Below, one piece after another: positions 38,883 to 48,455 of a stretch of DNA of 52,065 nucleotides. Source of the stretch: an uncultured Acetatifactor sp. (GTDB lineage: Bacteria > Bacillota > Clostridia > Lachnospirales > Lachnospiraceae); contig CAJUFI010000027.1 of assembly GCA_910585665.1 (NCBI GenBank), positions 1-52,065 of the forward strand, read 5' to 3'. Position numbers and translations under genes: made by a program. The notes under the pieces were generated by a model. It was not told the DNA's origin, made no database searches, and saw only the letters and a program-made list of their open reading frames with translations. The first letter of the stretch is position 1. Each line of letters begins with the position of its first letter.

Positions 38883-41735
38883 ATGAATAAACACATTCGG
38901 ATCGGAAGACGTGTTCTGGCAGGTATCATGGCGCTTGTATTGGTGTCGCAGGTGGGCATATTTGATACGGTGAAAGCGGAAGAAAATGAGGCGGCAGACG
39001 TCGCGTCGGCATTGAATTATTATCAGGGGAGTTCTTATCTGGAATATCTGAGCGGATATGAGGACGCGTCCTTTGGTAAGGATGTCAAAGAGATCGCCGC
39101 GGCTGACTACAGTGAGTCCCAGGGAGATGTAGAGAAGACAGAGGGGCAGATAATATATACCGGAGAGGACAGCGAAGTCACCTGGGAGTTCAATGTCCAG
39201 AGTGCCGGGCTGTACAATTTGATGGTGGAGTATATGTCGGCCGAGGGAAACCAGAACGGCATCGAGAGGAATATTCTGGTGGACGGGCAGATTTTATATA
39301 AAGAGATGCAGTATGTCTCGTTCACCAGAACATGGAAGGACGTGGAGGAGATCAAGGAGGATATCAACGGCAACGATATCCGTCCTGCCCAGGAGGAAGT
39401 ACAGGAGTGGCGCAAAGTCTACGTGTACGATTCCGCCAGGTATTCCAATGCTCCTCTGGCCTTTTACCTGGAGGCGGGCACCCATACTGTCACGATTCAG
39501 GGCGTGAGAGAGCCCATGTACCTGGCATCCGTAACTGTGCGGGCGGAAGACGGCATCAGGCCCTACAGCGAAGTGAAGGCGGAATATGCCCAGAAAGGGT
39601 ATTCCGCGGCGGCTGGAGAGCCTGTGAAGATACAGGCGGAAAACTTATACCGGAAATCAGACTATACCCTGTACCAGACGGCGGACAGGAGCTCTGCCAT
39701 CACGGAGCCCCAGCACCCGTCCCAGGTGAAGCTGAACCAGATCAGCGGCAACCAGTACAAGCTTGCGGGACAGTGGATCACCTGGGAGGTGGAGGTGCCG
39801 GAGGACGGCCTTTACAACATCGCGCTGCGCTACAAGCAGGATCTCCTCTCGGGCATGTTCACATCCAGGACGCTTCTGATAGACGGGGAGATTCCCTTCC
39901 AGGAGGCCAGGAACCTTTCCTTTGGGTATTCCGGCAGCTGGCAGGTGGACGCGCTGGGGAACGATGAGGAGAGATATGAGTTCTATCTGACTGCCGGAGA
40001 AGTACATACCATTACCCTGGAGGTGACGCTGGGAGAGCTGGCGGACGTGATCGCCAAGGTGGACAGCAGCCTGACGCAGATGAACCAGATTTACCGGGAG
40101 ATTCTGCTGATCACCGGCGCGGAGGCTGATATCTACCGGGATTACAACTTCGATGACATGATTGGGGACACCATTGAAAATATGAAGGTCCAGGCGGATA
40201 TCTTAAAAGAAGTGTCCGTCTATCTGGAAGAAGAGGTAGGGGCCAAGGGCGAGCAGGTGGTGGCGCTGGATAAGCTCAACTGCCAGCTGGAGAAGATGCA
40301 TGAGGATCCGACACAGATTGCCAGCAATTTCTCCCAGTACAAGGACAATATCGCCAGCCTGGCTGACTGGATCGCCAATGTCAGCGAGCAGCCACTGTCG
40401 ATTGACTATATTGAAGTCATTCCGTCAGGGGGGGAGCTTCCCAAGGCGGAAGCCGGTTTCTTCGGGGCGGTAAGCTTTGAAGTACAGAGCTTTATCAACT
40501 CTTTCTTCACGGACTACAGCACTCTGGGACAGACCGTGCTGGCAGAGGAAAGCGAGAATCAGACCACGGTGGAGGTGTGGATCACATCGGGCCGCGACCA
40601 GTCCAATATCATCAGACAGCTGATCAACAGCAGCTTCACGCCCCAGACGGGAATCAATGTGGATCTGAAGCTGGTGAACGCGGGGACGCTGCTCCCGTCC
40701 GTGCTGTCTTCCCAGGGGCCGGACCTGGCATTGGGAAGCGTCATGGGCGACCCCATCAATTACGCCATGCGTAACGCGGTGGTGGACTTGTCCCAGTTCT
40801 CAGACTACGAGGAGGTGGCGGAACGGTTCCACGAGAGCGCCATGGTATCCTACACATTTGACGGAGCGGTCTACGCCCTGCCGGAGACCCAGACGTTCCC
40901 CATGCTGTTCTATCGCAAGGATATTCTGGAGGAGCTGGGGCTGACGGTTCCCAATACCTGGGATGAGTTCTTCGAGGTGGTGTCCATCCTGCAGAGGAAC
41001 AACATGGAGGTAGGCTTCCCCCAGGGCATGCCGGGCATGCAGATTTTCCTCTACCAGAACGGCGGGAGCCTGTATAACGAGGATCTGACGAAGGCCACAT
41101 TTAATGAAGACGCCACTCTGGACGCGTTCCAGAGCATGCTGGACCTGTTCACCACATACAAATTCCCCAGGGACTACAGCTTCCAGAACCGTTTCCGCAC
41201 GGGACAGATGCCCCTGGCCATACAGGATTACACGGAATACAACGGCCTGTCGGCTTTCGCGCCGGAAATCAAGGGTCTGTGGAGCATGGCTCCCATCCCC
41301 GGCACAGTGGAGGAGGACGGAGAGATCAACCGCGCCTCGGCCTGCAGCGGCACCTGCGCCATCATGCTGCGGGGGACGGAGTGCCCTGACGAAGCATGGG
41401 AGTTCCTGAAGTGGTGGACCAGCGCCGATGTCCAGGCAAGTTTCGCCCAGGAGATGAAGTCCGTGCTGGGCAAGGCGGCAATGCACGCCACGGCCAACAT
41501 GGAGGCGATTGCCAGCCTGCCCTGGACGAAAGAGGAGTACACCGCTCTGTACGAACAGTGGCAATATGTAACAGGAACGCCTGAAGTTCCCGGAAACTAC
41601 TATGTGACCAGAAACATTGGCTTTGCTTCCGTGTCGGGCTATACCACAGGCAATGCTGACGAGCTGCTGCACTGGACGGAGGAGACCAATGATGAGATCG
41701 CGAGGAAACGGGAAGAATTCGGTTTGGACCAATAG
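38883..41735 (+). CDS. carbohydrate-binding modules fused to an ABC solute-binding domain
   Basis: A 950-residue exported protein. The signal peptide ends near VKAEE (about residue 32) and has no lipobox cysteine, unusual for a Gram-positive binding protein. Two CBM6/35-like beta-sandwiches (about 60-225 and 245-400) are followed by a mostly helical segment (about 400-550) and a complete family 1 solute-binding domain (about 560-930; TTVEVWITSGRDQSN start, LWSMAPIPG, then EAWEFLKWWTSADVQASF). ATG 38883 is chosen with GGAGG 5-6 bases upstream; an ORF running back to 38793 goes through the stem-loop. It lies 15 bases before a permease pair and is probably its cognate receptor, able to hold polymeric substrate as well. 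Confidence 0.85.
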   Translation: MNKHIRIGRRVLAGIMALVLVSQVGIFDTVKAEENEAADVASALNYYQGSSYLEYLSGYEDASFGKDVKEIAAADYSESQGDVEKTEGQIIYTGEDSEVTWEFNVQSAGLYNLMVEYMSAEGNQNGIERNILVDGQILYKEMQYVSFTRTWKDVEEIKEDINGNDIRPAQEEVQEWRKVYVYDSARYSNAPLAFYLEAGTHTVTIQGVREPMYLASVTVRAEDGIRPYSEVKAEYAQKGYSAAAGEPVKIQAENLYRKSDYTLYQTADRSSAITEPQHPSQVKLNQISGNQYKLAGQWITWEVEVPEDGLYNIALRYKQDLLSGMFTSRTLLIDGEIPFQEARNLSFGYSGSWQVDALGNDEERYEFYLTAGEVHTITLEVTLGELADVIAKVDSSLTQMNQIYREILLITGAEADIYRDYNFDDMIGDTIENMKVQADILKEVSVYLEEEVGAKGEQVVALDKLNCQLEKMHEDPTQIASNFSQYKDNIASLADWIANVSEQPLSIDYIEVIPSGGELPKAEAGFFGAVSFEVQSFINSFFTDYSTLGQTVLAEESENQTTVEVWITSGRDQSNIIRQLINSSFTPQTGINVDLKLVNAGTLLPSVLSSQGPDLALGSVMGDPINYAMRNAVVDLSQFSDYEEVAERFHESAMVSYTFDGAVYALPETQTFPMLFYRKDILEELGLTVPNTWDEFFEVVSILQRNNMEVGFPQGMPGMQIFLYQNGGSLYNEDLTKATFNEDATLDAFQSMLDLFTTYKFPRDYSFQNRFRTGQMPLAIQDYTEYNGLSAFAPEIKGLWSMAPIPGTVEEDGEINRASACSGTCAIMLRGTECPDEAWEFLKWWTSADVQASFAQEMKSVLGKAAMHATANMEAIASLPWTKEEYTALYEQWQYVTGTPEVPGNYYVTRNIGFASVSGYTTGNADELLHWTEETNDEIARKREEFGLDQ

Positions 41736-41750
41736 GGGGTAAAGTCATCC

Positions 41751-42683
41751 ATGAAAAAGCGTGAGAAATTCAACTTTAAGCAGTACATGGGGAGAGTGTG
41801 GCATGACATGAAGGTGCATAAGACCAGCTACCTGTTCATAGCTCCCTACTGTATCCTGTTTTTTATCTTTACGGTTCTGCCTGTTTTGATGTCGATCGGC
41901 CTGAGCTTTACATCCTTCAACATTCTGGAGCCCCCTAAGTTCGTGGGCTTCAGCAATTACCTGAGGCTGTTCTTCACCGATTCGATTTTCACGGAGAAGG
42001 CGATCGGCAATACCTTTGTCATCGCCATGATCGTAGGGCCTGTGGGCTACATACTCTGCCTTCTGCTGGCCTGGATGCTGAATGAGCTGCCCCGCGCCCT
42101 GAGGACCATCCTGACGGTGGTGTTCTACGCGCCTACCATCGCCGGGAACGTGTACATGATATTCCAGTACCTGTTCAACAGCGACTCTCAGGGGTACATC
42201 AACGCCATGCTGATACGGTACGGCATCAAACAGTCGCCGATCCTGTGGTTCCAGGATGAGAAATATATGATGACCCTGATCATCGGCATCGCTCTGTGGA
42301 CCAGTATCGGTACTACGTTCCTGTCCTTCATCGCGGGCCTTCAGGGAATCCCCCAGCAGTATTACGAGGCCGGTGCCATCGACGGGATCAAGAACCGGTG
42401 GCAGGAGCTGTACTACATTACGCTGCCTTCCATGAAGCCTCAGCTGATGTTCGGCGCCGTCATGAGCATCACCGGCGGTTTCGGCGTGGGAAGCATCGTC
42501 ACGGCCCTGTGCGGCCTGCCCTCTACGAATTATGCGGTACATACCGTCATGAACCATTTGGAGGACTACGGTGGCGTCCGCTTTGAGATGGGTTATGCCT
42601 CCGCAATCGCGACACTGCTGTTTATCATTATGGTGGCTTCCAATAAAATCATCCAGAAGCTGCTGGCGAAAGTAGGTGAATAG
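41751..42683 (+). CDS. carbohydrate ABC transporter permease, pair A subunit 1 (MalF-like)
   Basis: A 310-residue membrane protein with about six hydrophobic segments. It opens with SYLFIAPYCILFFIFTVLPVLMS, typical of sugar permeases, and carries the coupling loop YYEAGAIDGIKNRWQELYYITLPSMKPQ (the EAA motif contacting the ATPase) near residue 205. It forms a heterodimer with the next protein. No ATP-binding subunit is encoded in the window, so a shared MsmK-type ATPase elsewhere is expected. The neighbours suggest import of mannan oligosaccharides bound by the CBM-binding-protein fusion or its paralogues. Confidence 0.92.
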   Translation: MKKREKFNFKQYMGRVWHDMKVHKTSYLFIAPYCILFFIFTVLPVLMSIGLSFTSFNILEPPKFVGFSNYLRLFFTDSIFTEKAIGNTFVIAMIVGPVGYILCLLLAWMLNELPRALRTILTVVFYAPTIAGNVYMIFQYLFNSDSQGYINAMLIRYGIKQSPILWFQDEKYMMTLIIGIALWTSIGTTFLSFIAGLQGIPQQYYEAGAIDGIKNRWQELYYITLPSMKPQLMFGAVMSITGGFGVGSIVTALCGLPSTNYAVHTVMNHLEDYGGVRFEMGYASAIATLLFIIMVASNKIIQKLLAKVGE

Positions 42684-42684
42684 C

Positions 42685-43563
42685 ATGAAAAAGATAAAAT
42701 TTAGTTTATCCAGGACGGAAAGGGGCGTAAAGCGTTCCTACGCAGTGGATATCGTGATGTACGGCCTGCTGCTGCTGTTCGGCATCATCATGGTGATCCC
42801 TTTCGTGTTCGCTATCTCCAACGCGCTGAAGCCTTTGTCGGAGTTCTTCTATTTTCCGCCCCGTATCCGGGTGGAGAATCCGACCATGGACAATTTCAAG
42901 GATCTGTTCCGGCTGATGTCGGATTCCTGGGTCCCGTTCAGCCGTTATATCTTTAACACAGTCTTCATCACGGTGGTGGGGACGGCCGGGCATATCATCC
43001 TGTCCTCTATGTGCGCGTATGCCCTGGCAAAGCATAATTTCCCCGGGAAGAACTGGATCTTCGCGCTGATTGTCACCTCCCTGATGTTCCGGGGCGAGGT
43101 CACCACGATTCCCAGCTTCATGATTTTCTCGGGACTGGGCCTGGTGGATTCCTATTCCTCGTACATTCTGCCGGCTTTGGCTTCCACCCTGGGACTGTAT
43201 CTGATGAAGCAGTTCATGGAGCAGATGGTGCCCGGTGAGATATTGGAGTCCGCCAGAATGGACGGCGCAGGGGAGTTCTATGTATTCTGGAAGATGGCAA
43301 TGCCCATGGTCAAGCCCGCATGGCTGACGCTGATGATGCTGTCCGTGCAGAGCCTGTGGAACCTGGGTTCCACTTCCTATATCCGCAGCGAGGAGCTGAA
43401 GACGCTGAACTATGCCCTGCAGCAGATCCTCACCGGCGGTATCGCCCGAAGCGGAACGGCTGCGGCGGCCATGGTGCTGATGATGATTGTGCCGATTATC
43501 ATCTTCATCTTCTCCCAGTCGAACATTGTAGAAACTATGTCAACATCAGGTATGAAGGATTAA
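42685..43563 (+). CDS. carbohydrate ABC transporter permease, pair A subunit 2 (MalG-like)
   Basis: A 292-residue permease of the MalG/LacG type. The first membrane segment is about residues 21-43 (YGLLLLFGIIMVIPFVFAIS), followed by the NALKP and FNTVFITVVGT segments common to this group. The EAA loop reads EILESARMDGAGEFYVFWKMAMPMVKP. ATG 42685 follows AGGTG by 6 bases; a GTG at 42676 is an unlikely alternative that would overlap subunit 1. It partners with the preceding permease. The NHL-TPR-Yip1 gene starts 16 bases later. Confidence 0.92.
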   Translation: MKKIKFSLSRTERGVKRSYAVDIVMYGLLLLFGIIMVIPFVFAISNALKPLSEFFYFPPRIRVENPTMDNFKDLFRLMSDSWVPFSRYIFNTVFITVVGTAGHIILSSMCAYALAKHNFPGKNWIFALIVTSLMFRGEVTTIPSFMIFSGLGLVDSYSSYILPALASTLGLYLMKQFMEQMVPGEILESARMDGAGEFYVFWKMAMPMVKPAWLTLMMLSVQSLWNLGSTSYIRSEELKTLNYALQQILTGGIARSGTAAAAMVLMMIVPIIIFIFSQSNIVETMSTSGMKD

Positions 43564-43579
43564 GGAGGGGAGAGAGGAA

Positions 43580-45811
43580 ATGCTGAAAGGAAAGGGAAAA
43601 ATCCGTTTTCTGGGGCTTATATTAATGCTGGTCTGTCTCGTGCAGCCGGTATCGGCCCAAGCCGTATCGTATGCGCCCTATGCCACTTATACCTACAGTT
43701 TGGATCAGGAACATTTTTATGCGTATTCTCCTCACGCCTATGTGCCCACAAGGCTTATCACTTCCGCGGAGATCGGTCTGGGAACCGCTATGAAGACCCC
43801 CTCGGATCTGGCGGTGGATAAAGACGGTAATGTCTATATAGCGGACACAGGCAATAACCGTGTCATTGTCCTGGACAGTGAATATAAACTTCGGTTCATA
43901 TTAAACGGATTGGAGGACGGCGTTCCCACAGATATAGTGGAAGGGGACGAAGAGGAAGAAGCCCCGGCAGAGGCGCCGGCCGAAGGAGGAGAAGGGGAAG
44001 GAGAAGGAGAGGGCGGAGGATTCGTCTCCATGAAATCCTTCAGTGAACCCAAGGCAGTGTTCGCCACCCCGGAAGGCGATATTTATGTGGGCGATACCAT
44101 GCACGGCAGGATCGTGGTCTTCAACTCGGAGGGGATACTGCAGAACACCTATAATTCGCCCGAGGAAGAGCTGCTGCAGGACGTGATCTATGAGCCCTCC
44201 GCTCTGGTGGTGGATCAGTATGACAGAATCTATGTGATTTCCCAGAACAGCAACATGGGCGTCCTGTCCTTTTCATCGGACGGCCAGTTCCAGGGATTCA
44301 TCGGTGCGGAGAAGACCAAGGGAAGCTTCTGGGACATCGTGATGAACTTCTTCCGGTCGGATGAGCAGAAGGCCAGGATGATGCAGAACGTCCCTACGGA
44401 ATTCAACAATATCACCATTGACGACAAGGGTTTTTTATATGTGACTACCAGTACGCTGGACAGCTTCGACCAGTATGAGAGCATGGTGAGCAAGACCGGC
44501 ACGGCGAACCCCATCAAGAAGCTGAACCCCTCCGGCACGGATGTCCTGAAGCGCAACGGCGCGTTCAACCAGGGCGGCGACCTGTATTATTTCCGGGATA
44601 ATGTGTCCCGTTTCATCGATGTGGCCCTGGCGGAGGACGGCGTGTACAGCCTGCTGGACTCCACAGACGGCAAGATTTTCACCTATGATGTGGAGGGCAA
44701 CCTGATGTATGTCTTCGGCGGCTCAGGTACCCAGATGGGAGTCTTCCAGAGGCCCAGCGCCATTGCCTACAAGGGGACGGATCTCCTGGCCCTGGATTCC
44801 AGTACGGGAGAGCTGACCATCTTCAGCAGGACCGAATACGGCGATGTCTTCGCGGAAGCGCTGCATCTGCAGGGGAACCGGAAATACACGGAGGCTGCTG
44901 AAAAGTGGAAAGAGCTGATCAAGTTAAACGGCAATTATGAACAGGCTTACAACAACATCGGAACCTCCTACATGCGTCTTGGAATGTATGAGGAGGCGAT
45001 GGTCAACTATAAGAACGGCAACGACCTGGACGGCTACAAGGATGCCTACAATTCCTACCGCAAAGGGATCATGGAGAAATATATCCTGCTGTTCCTGGTG
45101 GCGGCGGCAGTCATCGTGTTCCTGATCGCAAAGGGGACCAAGAAACTCAAGGCGGCCAACGACGCGGCCTGGACCAAGCATGGGAAGTATACCCTGCGGG
45201 AGGAACTGTGCTATGGATGGTATGTGATCTTCCATCCCTTTGACGGATTCTATGAGCTGAAGCGGGAGAGACGCGGCACCATGAAGGGAGCCTTGGTCAT
45301 CTTCACAGCGGCCATAGCGGAGAATCTGTTCCGGAGCATGGCCACAGGCTATATCGTCACCGGAAGCGAGTTTGCGAGAGTCAGCATCGTGGATGCGTTC
45401 ATGTCCGTGGGATTCCTGGTGATACTCTGGTCGGTGGCGAACTGGTGCTTTACCACGTTGATGGACGGCAAGGGACGGATGAAGGATATCTTCATTGCCT
45501 CCAGCTATGCCCTGATTCCCATGATAATGTTCGGGTTCCCCTGTACCATTGTCACCAACTTCTGTACGGAGAGCGAACTGCAGTTCGTCAACTTCTTCTA
45601 CAGCCTGGGCAATATCTGGACATTTGCCCTTATCTTCCTGGGGGCGCTGGTGATCAACGAGTACAGTCTGCTGAAAAATGTCGCGACGACATTTCTGGCG
45701 TTGGTGGGGATGGCGTTCATTGCGTTCATTGGTATACTGGGAGTCAATCTGTTCACTACCATGTTCGGTTTTATACAGACAATAGCCAATGAAATCATCT
45801 ATCGAATGTAA
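43580..45811 (+). CDS. NHL-repeat / TPR / Yip1 membrane protein
   Basis: A 743-residue protein with an N-terminal signal peptide (to about residue 28). An extracellular NHL-type beta-propeller follows (about 60-420; DLAVDKDGNVYIADTGNNRVIVLD is a clear repeat), interrupted by an acidic Glu/Gly/Ala low-complexity insert near 120-150. A TPR unit (about 432-490) leads to a membrane segment near 499-517 and a C-terminal Yip1-like domain with about five membrane segments (about 537-743). It lies between permease pair A and the DUF5696-like gene. Its function is not known. The outside propeller, the TPR and the membrane domain suggest a scaffold or sensor that organises the importer or enzymes at the membrane. 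Confidence 0.8.
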   Translation: MLKGKGKIRFLGLILMLVCLVQPVSAQAVSYAPYATYTYSLDQEHFYAYSPHAYVPTRLITSAEIGLGTAMKTPSDLAVDKDGNVYIADTGNNRVIVLDSEYKLRFILNGLEDGVPTDIVEGDEEEEAPAEAPAEGGEGEGEGEGGGFVSMKSFSEPKAVFATPEGDIYVGDTMHGRIVVFNSEGILQNTYNSPEEELLQDVIYEPSALVVDQYDRIYVISQNSNMGVLSFSSDGQFQGFIGAEKTKGSFWDIVMNFFRSDEQKARMMQNVPTEFNNITIDDKGFLYVTTSTLDSFDQYESMVSKTGTANPIKKLNPSGTDVLKRNGAFNQGGDLYYFRDNVSRFIDVALAEDGVYSLLDSTDGKIFTYDVEGNLMYVFGGSGTQMGVFQRPSAIAYKGTDLLALDSSTGELTIFSRTEYGDVFAEALHLQGNRKYTEAAEKWKELIKLNGNYEQAYNNIGTSYMRLGMYEEAMVNYKNGNDLDGYKDAYNSYRKGIMEKYILLFLVAAAVIVFLIAKGTKKLKAANDAAWTKHGKYTLREELCYGWYVIFHPFDGFYELKRERRGTMKGALVIFTAAIAENLFRSMATGYIVTGSEFARVSIVDAFMSVGFLVILWSVANWCFTTLMDGKGRMKDIFIASSYALIPMIMFGFPCTIVTNFCTESELQFVNFFYSLGNIWTFALIFLGALVINEYSLLKNVATTFLALVGMAFIAFIGILGVNLFTTMFGFIQTIANEIIYRM

Positions 45812-45821
45812 GGAGACGGCA

Positions 45822-48455
45822 ATGAGTACAGATGCAAGGAATAAAATGAAGAAAAGGTTGATAATCGCTGGAGCTGTGGCGCTTGTCCTGATATGTACCG
45901 CGGTCGTCTGTATACTTGTGTCAAGGCCGGGGAAGGAAATCATAGACAAGGCGGAGCCTGAGCTTCCGGGAGTGGTAGGAGAGTTCAAGACCCTGAACGC
46001 CGATTCCGGGATGATCAAGGCAGCCGAAGACGATAAGCTGATATTATGGCTGGACGGCTCTACCAGCGGCATCGTGGTGGAAAGCAAGGAGACCGGCGAC
46101 AAGTTCTACGCGGTTCCCGAGAATGCCCAGAACGACCCCAGAGCTTCCAAGAACACCAGGAACCTGGTGAGTTCGCCGGTGGTGGTGACTTATTACAGCA
46201 TCAGCTCACAGAAGACCATAGAGTTCGACAGCTACAGCAACGCCACCACGGAGGACAGGGTGACCTGGGCGCCTCTGGAGGACGGCAAGGGAGTCCGCGT
46301 GAGGATGGTGATCGGACGTGAGGAAGCGGCCAGGCTGATTCCGGAACAAATCAGTGAAGCCGGATTCGAAGCTCTGATGGAGAGGATCAAAGAAGTGGAC
46401 GGCGATGCGGCTGTTCGGCAGGTCAGGGCCCTGTACCTGAAGTACACTTACGACACCGCAAATGAAGAACAGAGAGAGAAATACCCCGCCCTGGATCAGA
46501 TGGATATCTATTGCCTGAAGACCTCCGCAAATGTATATAACCGCGAGGAACTGGAGAAATATTTCAGGAACATCGGCTATACCTACGAGGAGATAGACGC
46601 GGCTTACGCGGAGCTGGGATATGTGTCCAGGACAGAAGCGTTCGCATGCTTCCGGATGAACATCGACTACATCCTGGAAGACGGGCGGCTGAAAGTGGAT
46701 CTGGACGCCGGGGAGATTGACTATGACAGGGATATCTTCGTCCTGACGAATCTCCGCCTGCTTCCTTTCTTCGGTGCAGGGGTGTCTGGAGATGACGGAT
46801 ATGTCTTCCTTCCGGACGGCTCGGGCGCGGTGATCGATTTCAACAATGACGGTTCGAAGAAGAATCAGCTGACTACCGGAAAGCTATATGGGCCGGATGC
46901 CGCGGAGACCAACGCGGACCGAGGCAGCCAGAAGCTGGAGTTCCGCTATCCTGTCTTCGGCATCAAGGATGAGGGCAAAGCGATACTGGGAATCGTCACC
47001 GACGGGGACGGCGTGGCCAATATCAATTGCCAGCTGGGAAACATGATACATTCGTACAATACTTCCTATGCGGATTTCATTATCTGCCAGGGAGCTCAGT
47101 ATGAATCCAACTTCGCCAGCCAGGAGAACTGGGTGCAGTATGACAGGACGGGATACCAGGGACATATCTCCCTGGAATATCACTTCCTCACCGGTGAGGA
47201 CGCGGATTATTCCGGCATGGCCATGGCATATCAGGATTATCTGCGCAGGGAAGTGCTGCCAGATCAGACGCAGCAGAATCAGACCATGCCTTTGATGCTG
47301 GATACCCTTGGCACGGTAAAGAATACTGTCCGTGTGGTGGGCGTGCCCTCTTTCCAGAGCGTGGAAGTGACTTCCTATGAGGAAGCTGCGGAGATGGTGA
47401 AGGAGCTGTCCGAGGCAGGCGTCGGCAATATCAACCTGCGCTATCAGAACTGGTACAACGGCGGCGAATTCAATTATTTCTCTACCGATTTAAATATGGA
47501 AAAGGCAGCGGGCAGCAAATCCGATCTGAAAAAGCTCGATCAGCTGCTGCAGGAGAACGGCGGCAGGCTCTTCATGGACGGAGAACTGATGCTGGCGGAT
47601 ATCAGGAAATCTTTTGATTTCAGCTATAGGCTTTCCGCCGACGGCGTTCGGAATCTGTTCAATAAGCAGGCGTATTATCCTTTGCTGAACATAGCTACGA
47701 TGAAGACCATGACCTATTATTTATGTGTGGATCCCGCAGAGCTTTTATCCTATTATGAGTCCTTTTCCAAAAAGTATGGAAAGCTTGGCATGGAGAACAT
47801 CTCCCTGGGATCCGTGGGAGAGGTGCTGAACTCCAATTACCGAAAATCAGGGTATGTCAACCGGCAGGATGCCGAGGAGATTGAGCGTGAGCTGCTGAAC
47901 AGGGCGGCTGCGGCGTATCAGAATGTCCTGGTGGATTCCGGAAATGCCTACAGCTTTGGCAGTGCGGACTATATCCTGAATCTGCCGGATACCAACAGCA
48001 ATTACATCATTGAGGATGGAAGCGTTCCCTTCATCCAGATGGCGTTACACGGATATATCACTTATGCGGGCATGCCCATCAATTTTGCGGATGACTATGA
48101 AGATTCGATTCTGCGGTGCATCGAATACGGAAGCGTTCCATACTTCCTGCTCTGTGATACGGAAGGATATGTGCTGAAGAATTCCGCTGAAAACAATCTA
48201 TATTATACGGCAGTCTATGAGGACTGGAAAGATAAGCTGATTGAAGCCTACGGGAGAATCAGCGGAGCCCTGTCAGGCGTACAGGAGGCCCACATGATAA
48301 GGCATGAGGAAGTGGCGGAGAACCTGTACAAGAGCACCTATGACAATGGGACGGTGATTTATGTGAATTACGCGGATACAGAGCAGACGGCGGAAGGAGT
48401 CGCCGTTCCTGCGAAGGATTGCGCAGTGGTACAGAAGGGAGGTGACGGCAGGTGA
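45822..48455 (+). CDS. DUF5696-like membrane-anchored protein
   Basis: An 877-residue protein with one N-terminal membrane segment (about 13-33, LIIAGAVALVLICTAVVCILV) and a large extracytoplasmic part. It resembles DUF5696 proteins of Firmicutes carbohydrate loci by my recall, which I cannot check here. Residues of about 490-800 alternate helices and strands (SYEEAAEMVKELSEAGVGNINLRYQNWYNGG) like a TIM-barrel glycosidase fold, but I can assign no catalytic pair. AAGGAG 7 bases before ATG 45822 decides the start; the frame extends back to 45789 into the previous gene. Its last bases overlap the start of a permease gene. It may be an uncharacterised surface glycosidase or a transport accessory protein. 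Confidence 0.75.
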   Translation: MSTDARNKMKKRLIIAGAVALVLICTAVVCILVSRPGKEIIDKAEPELPGVVGEFKTLNADSGMIKAAEDDKLILWLDGSTSGIVVESKETGDKFYAVPENAQNDPRASKNTRNLVSSPVVVTYYSISSQKTIEFDSYSNATTEDRVTWAPLEDGKGVRVRMVIGREEAARLIPEQISEAGFEALMERIKEVDGDAAVRQVRALYLKYTYDTANEEQREKYPALDQMDIYCLKTSANVYNREELEKYFRNIGYTYEEIDAAYAELGYVSRTEAFACFRMNIDYILEDGRLKVDLDAGEIDYDRDIFVLTNLRLLPFFGAGVSGDDGYVFLPDGSGAVIDFNNDGSKKNQLTTGKLYGPDAAETNADRGSQKLEFRYPVFGIKDEGKAILGIVTDGDGVANINCQLGNMIHSYNTSYADFIICQGAQYESNFASQENWVQYDRTGYQGHISLEYHFLTGEDADYSGMAMAYQDYLRREVLPDQTQQNQTMPLMLDTLGTVKNTVRVVGVPSFQSVEVTSYEEAAEMVKELSEAGVGNINLRYQNWYNGGEFNYFSTDLNMEKAAGSKSDLKKLDQLLQENGGRLFMDGELMLADIRKSFDFSYRLSADGVRNLFNKQAYYPLLNIATMKTMTYYLCVDPAELLSYYESFSKKYGKLGMENISLGSVGEVLNSNYRKSGYVNRQDAEEIERELLNRAAAAYQNVLVDSGNAYSFGSADYILNLPDTNSNYIIEDGSVPFIQMALHGYITYAGMPINFADDYEDSILRCIEYGSVPYFLLCDTEGYVLKNSAENNLYYTAVYEDWKDKLIEAYGRISGALSGVQEAHMIRHEEVAENLYKSTYDNGTVIYVNYADTEQTAEGVAVPAKDCAVVQKGGDGR

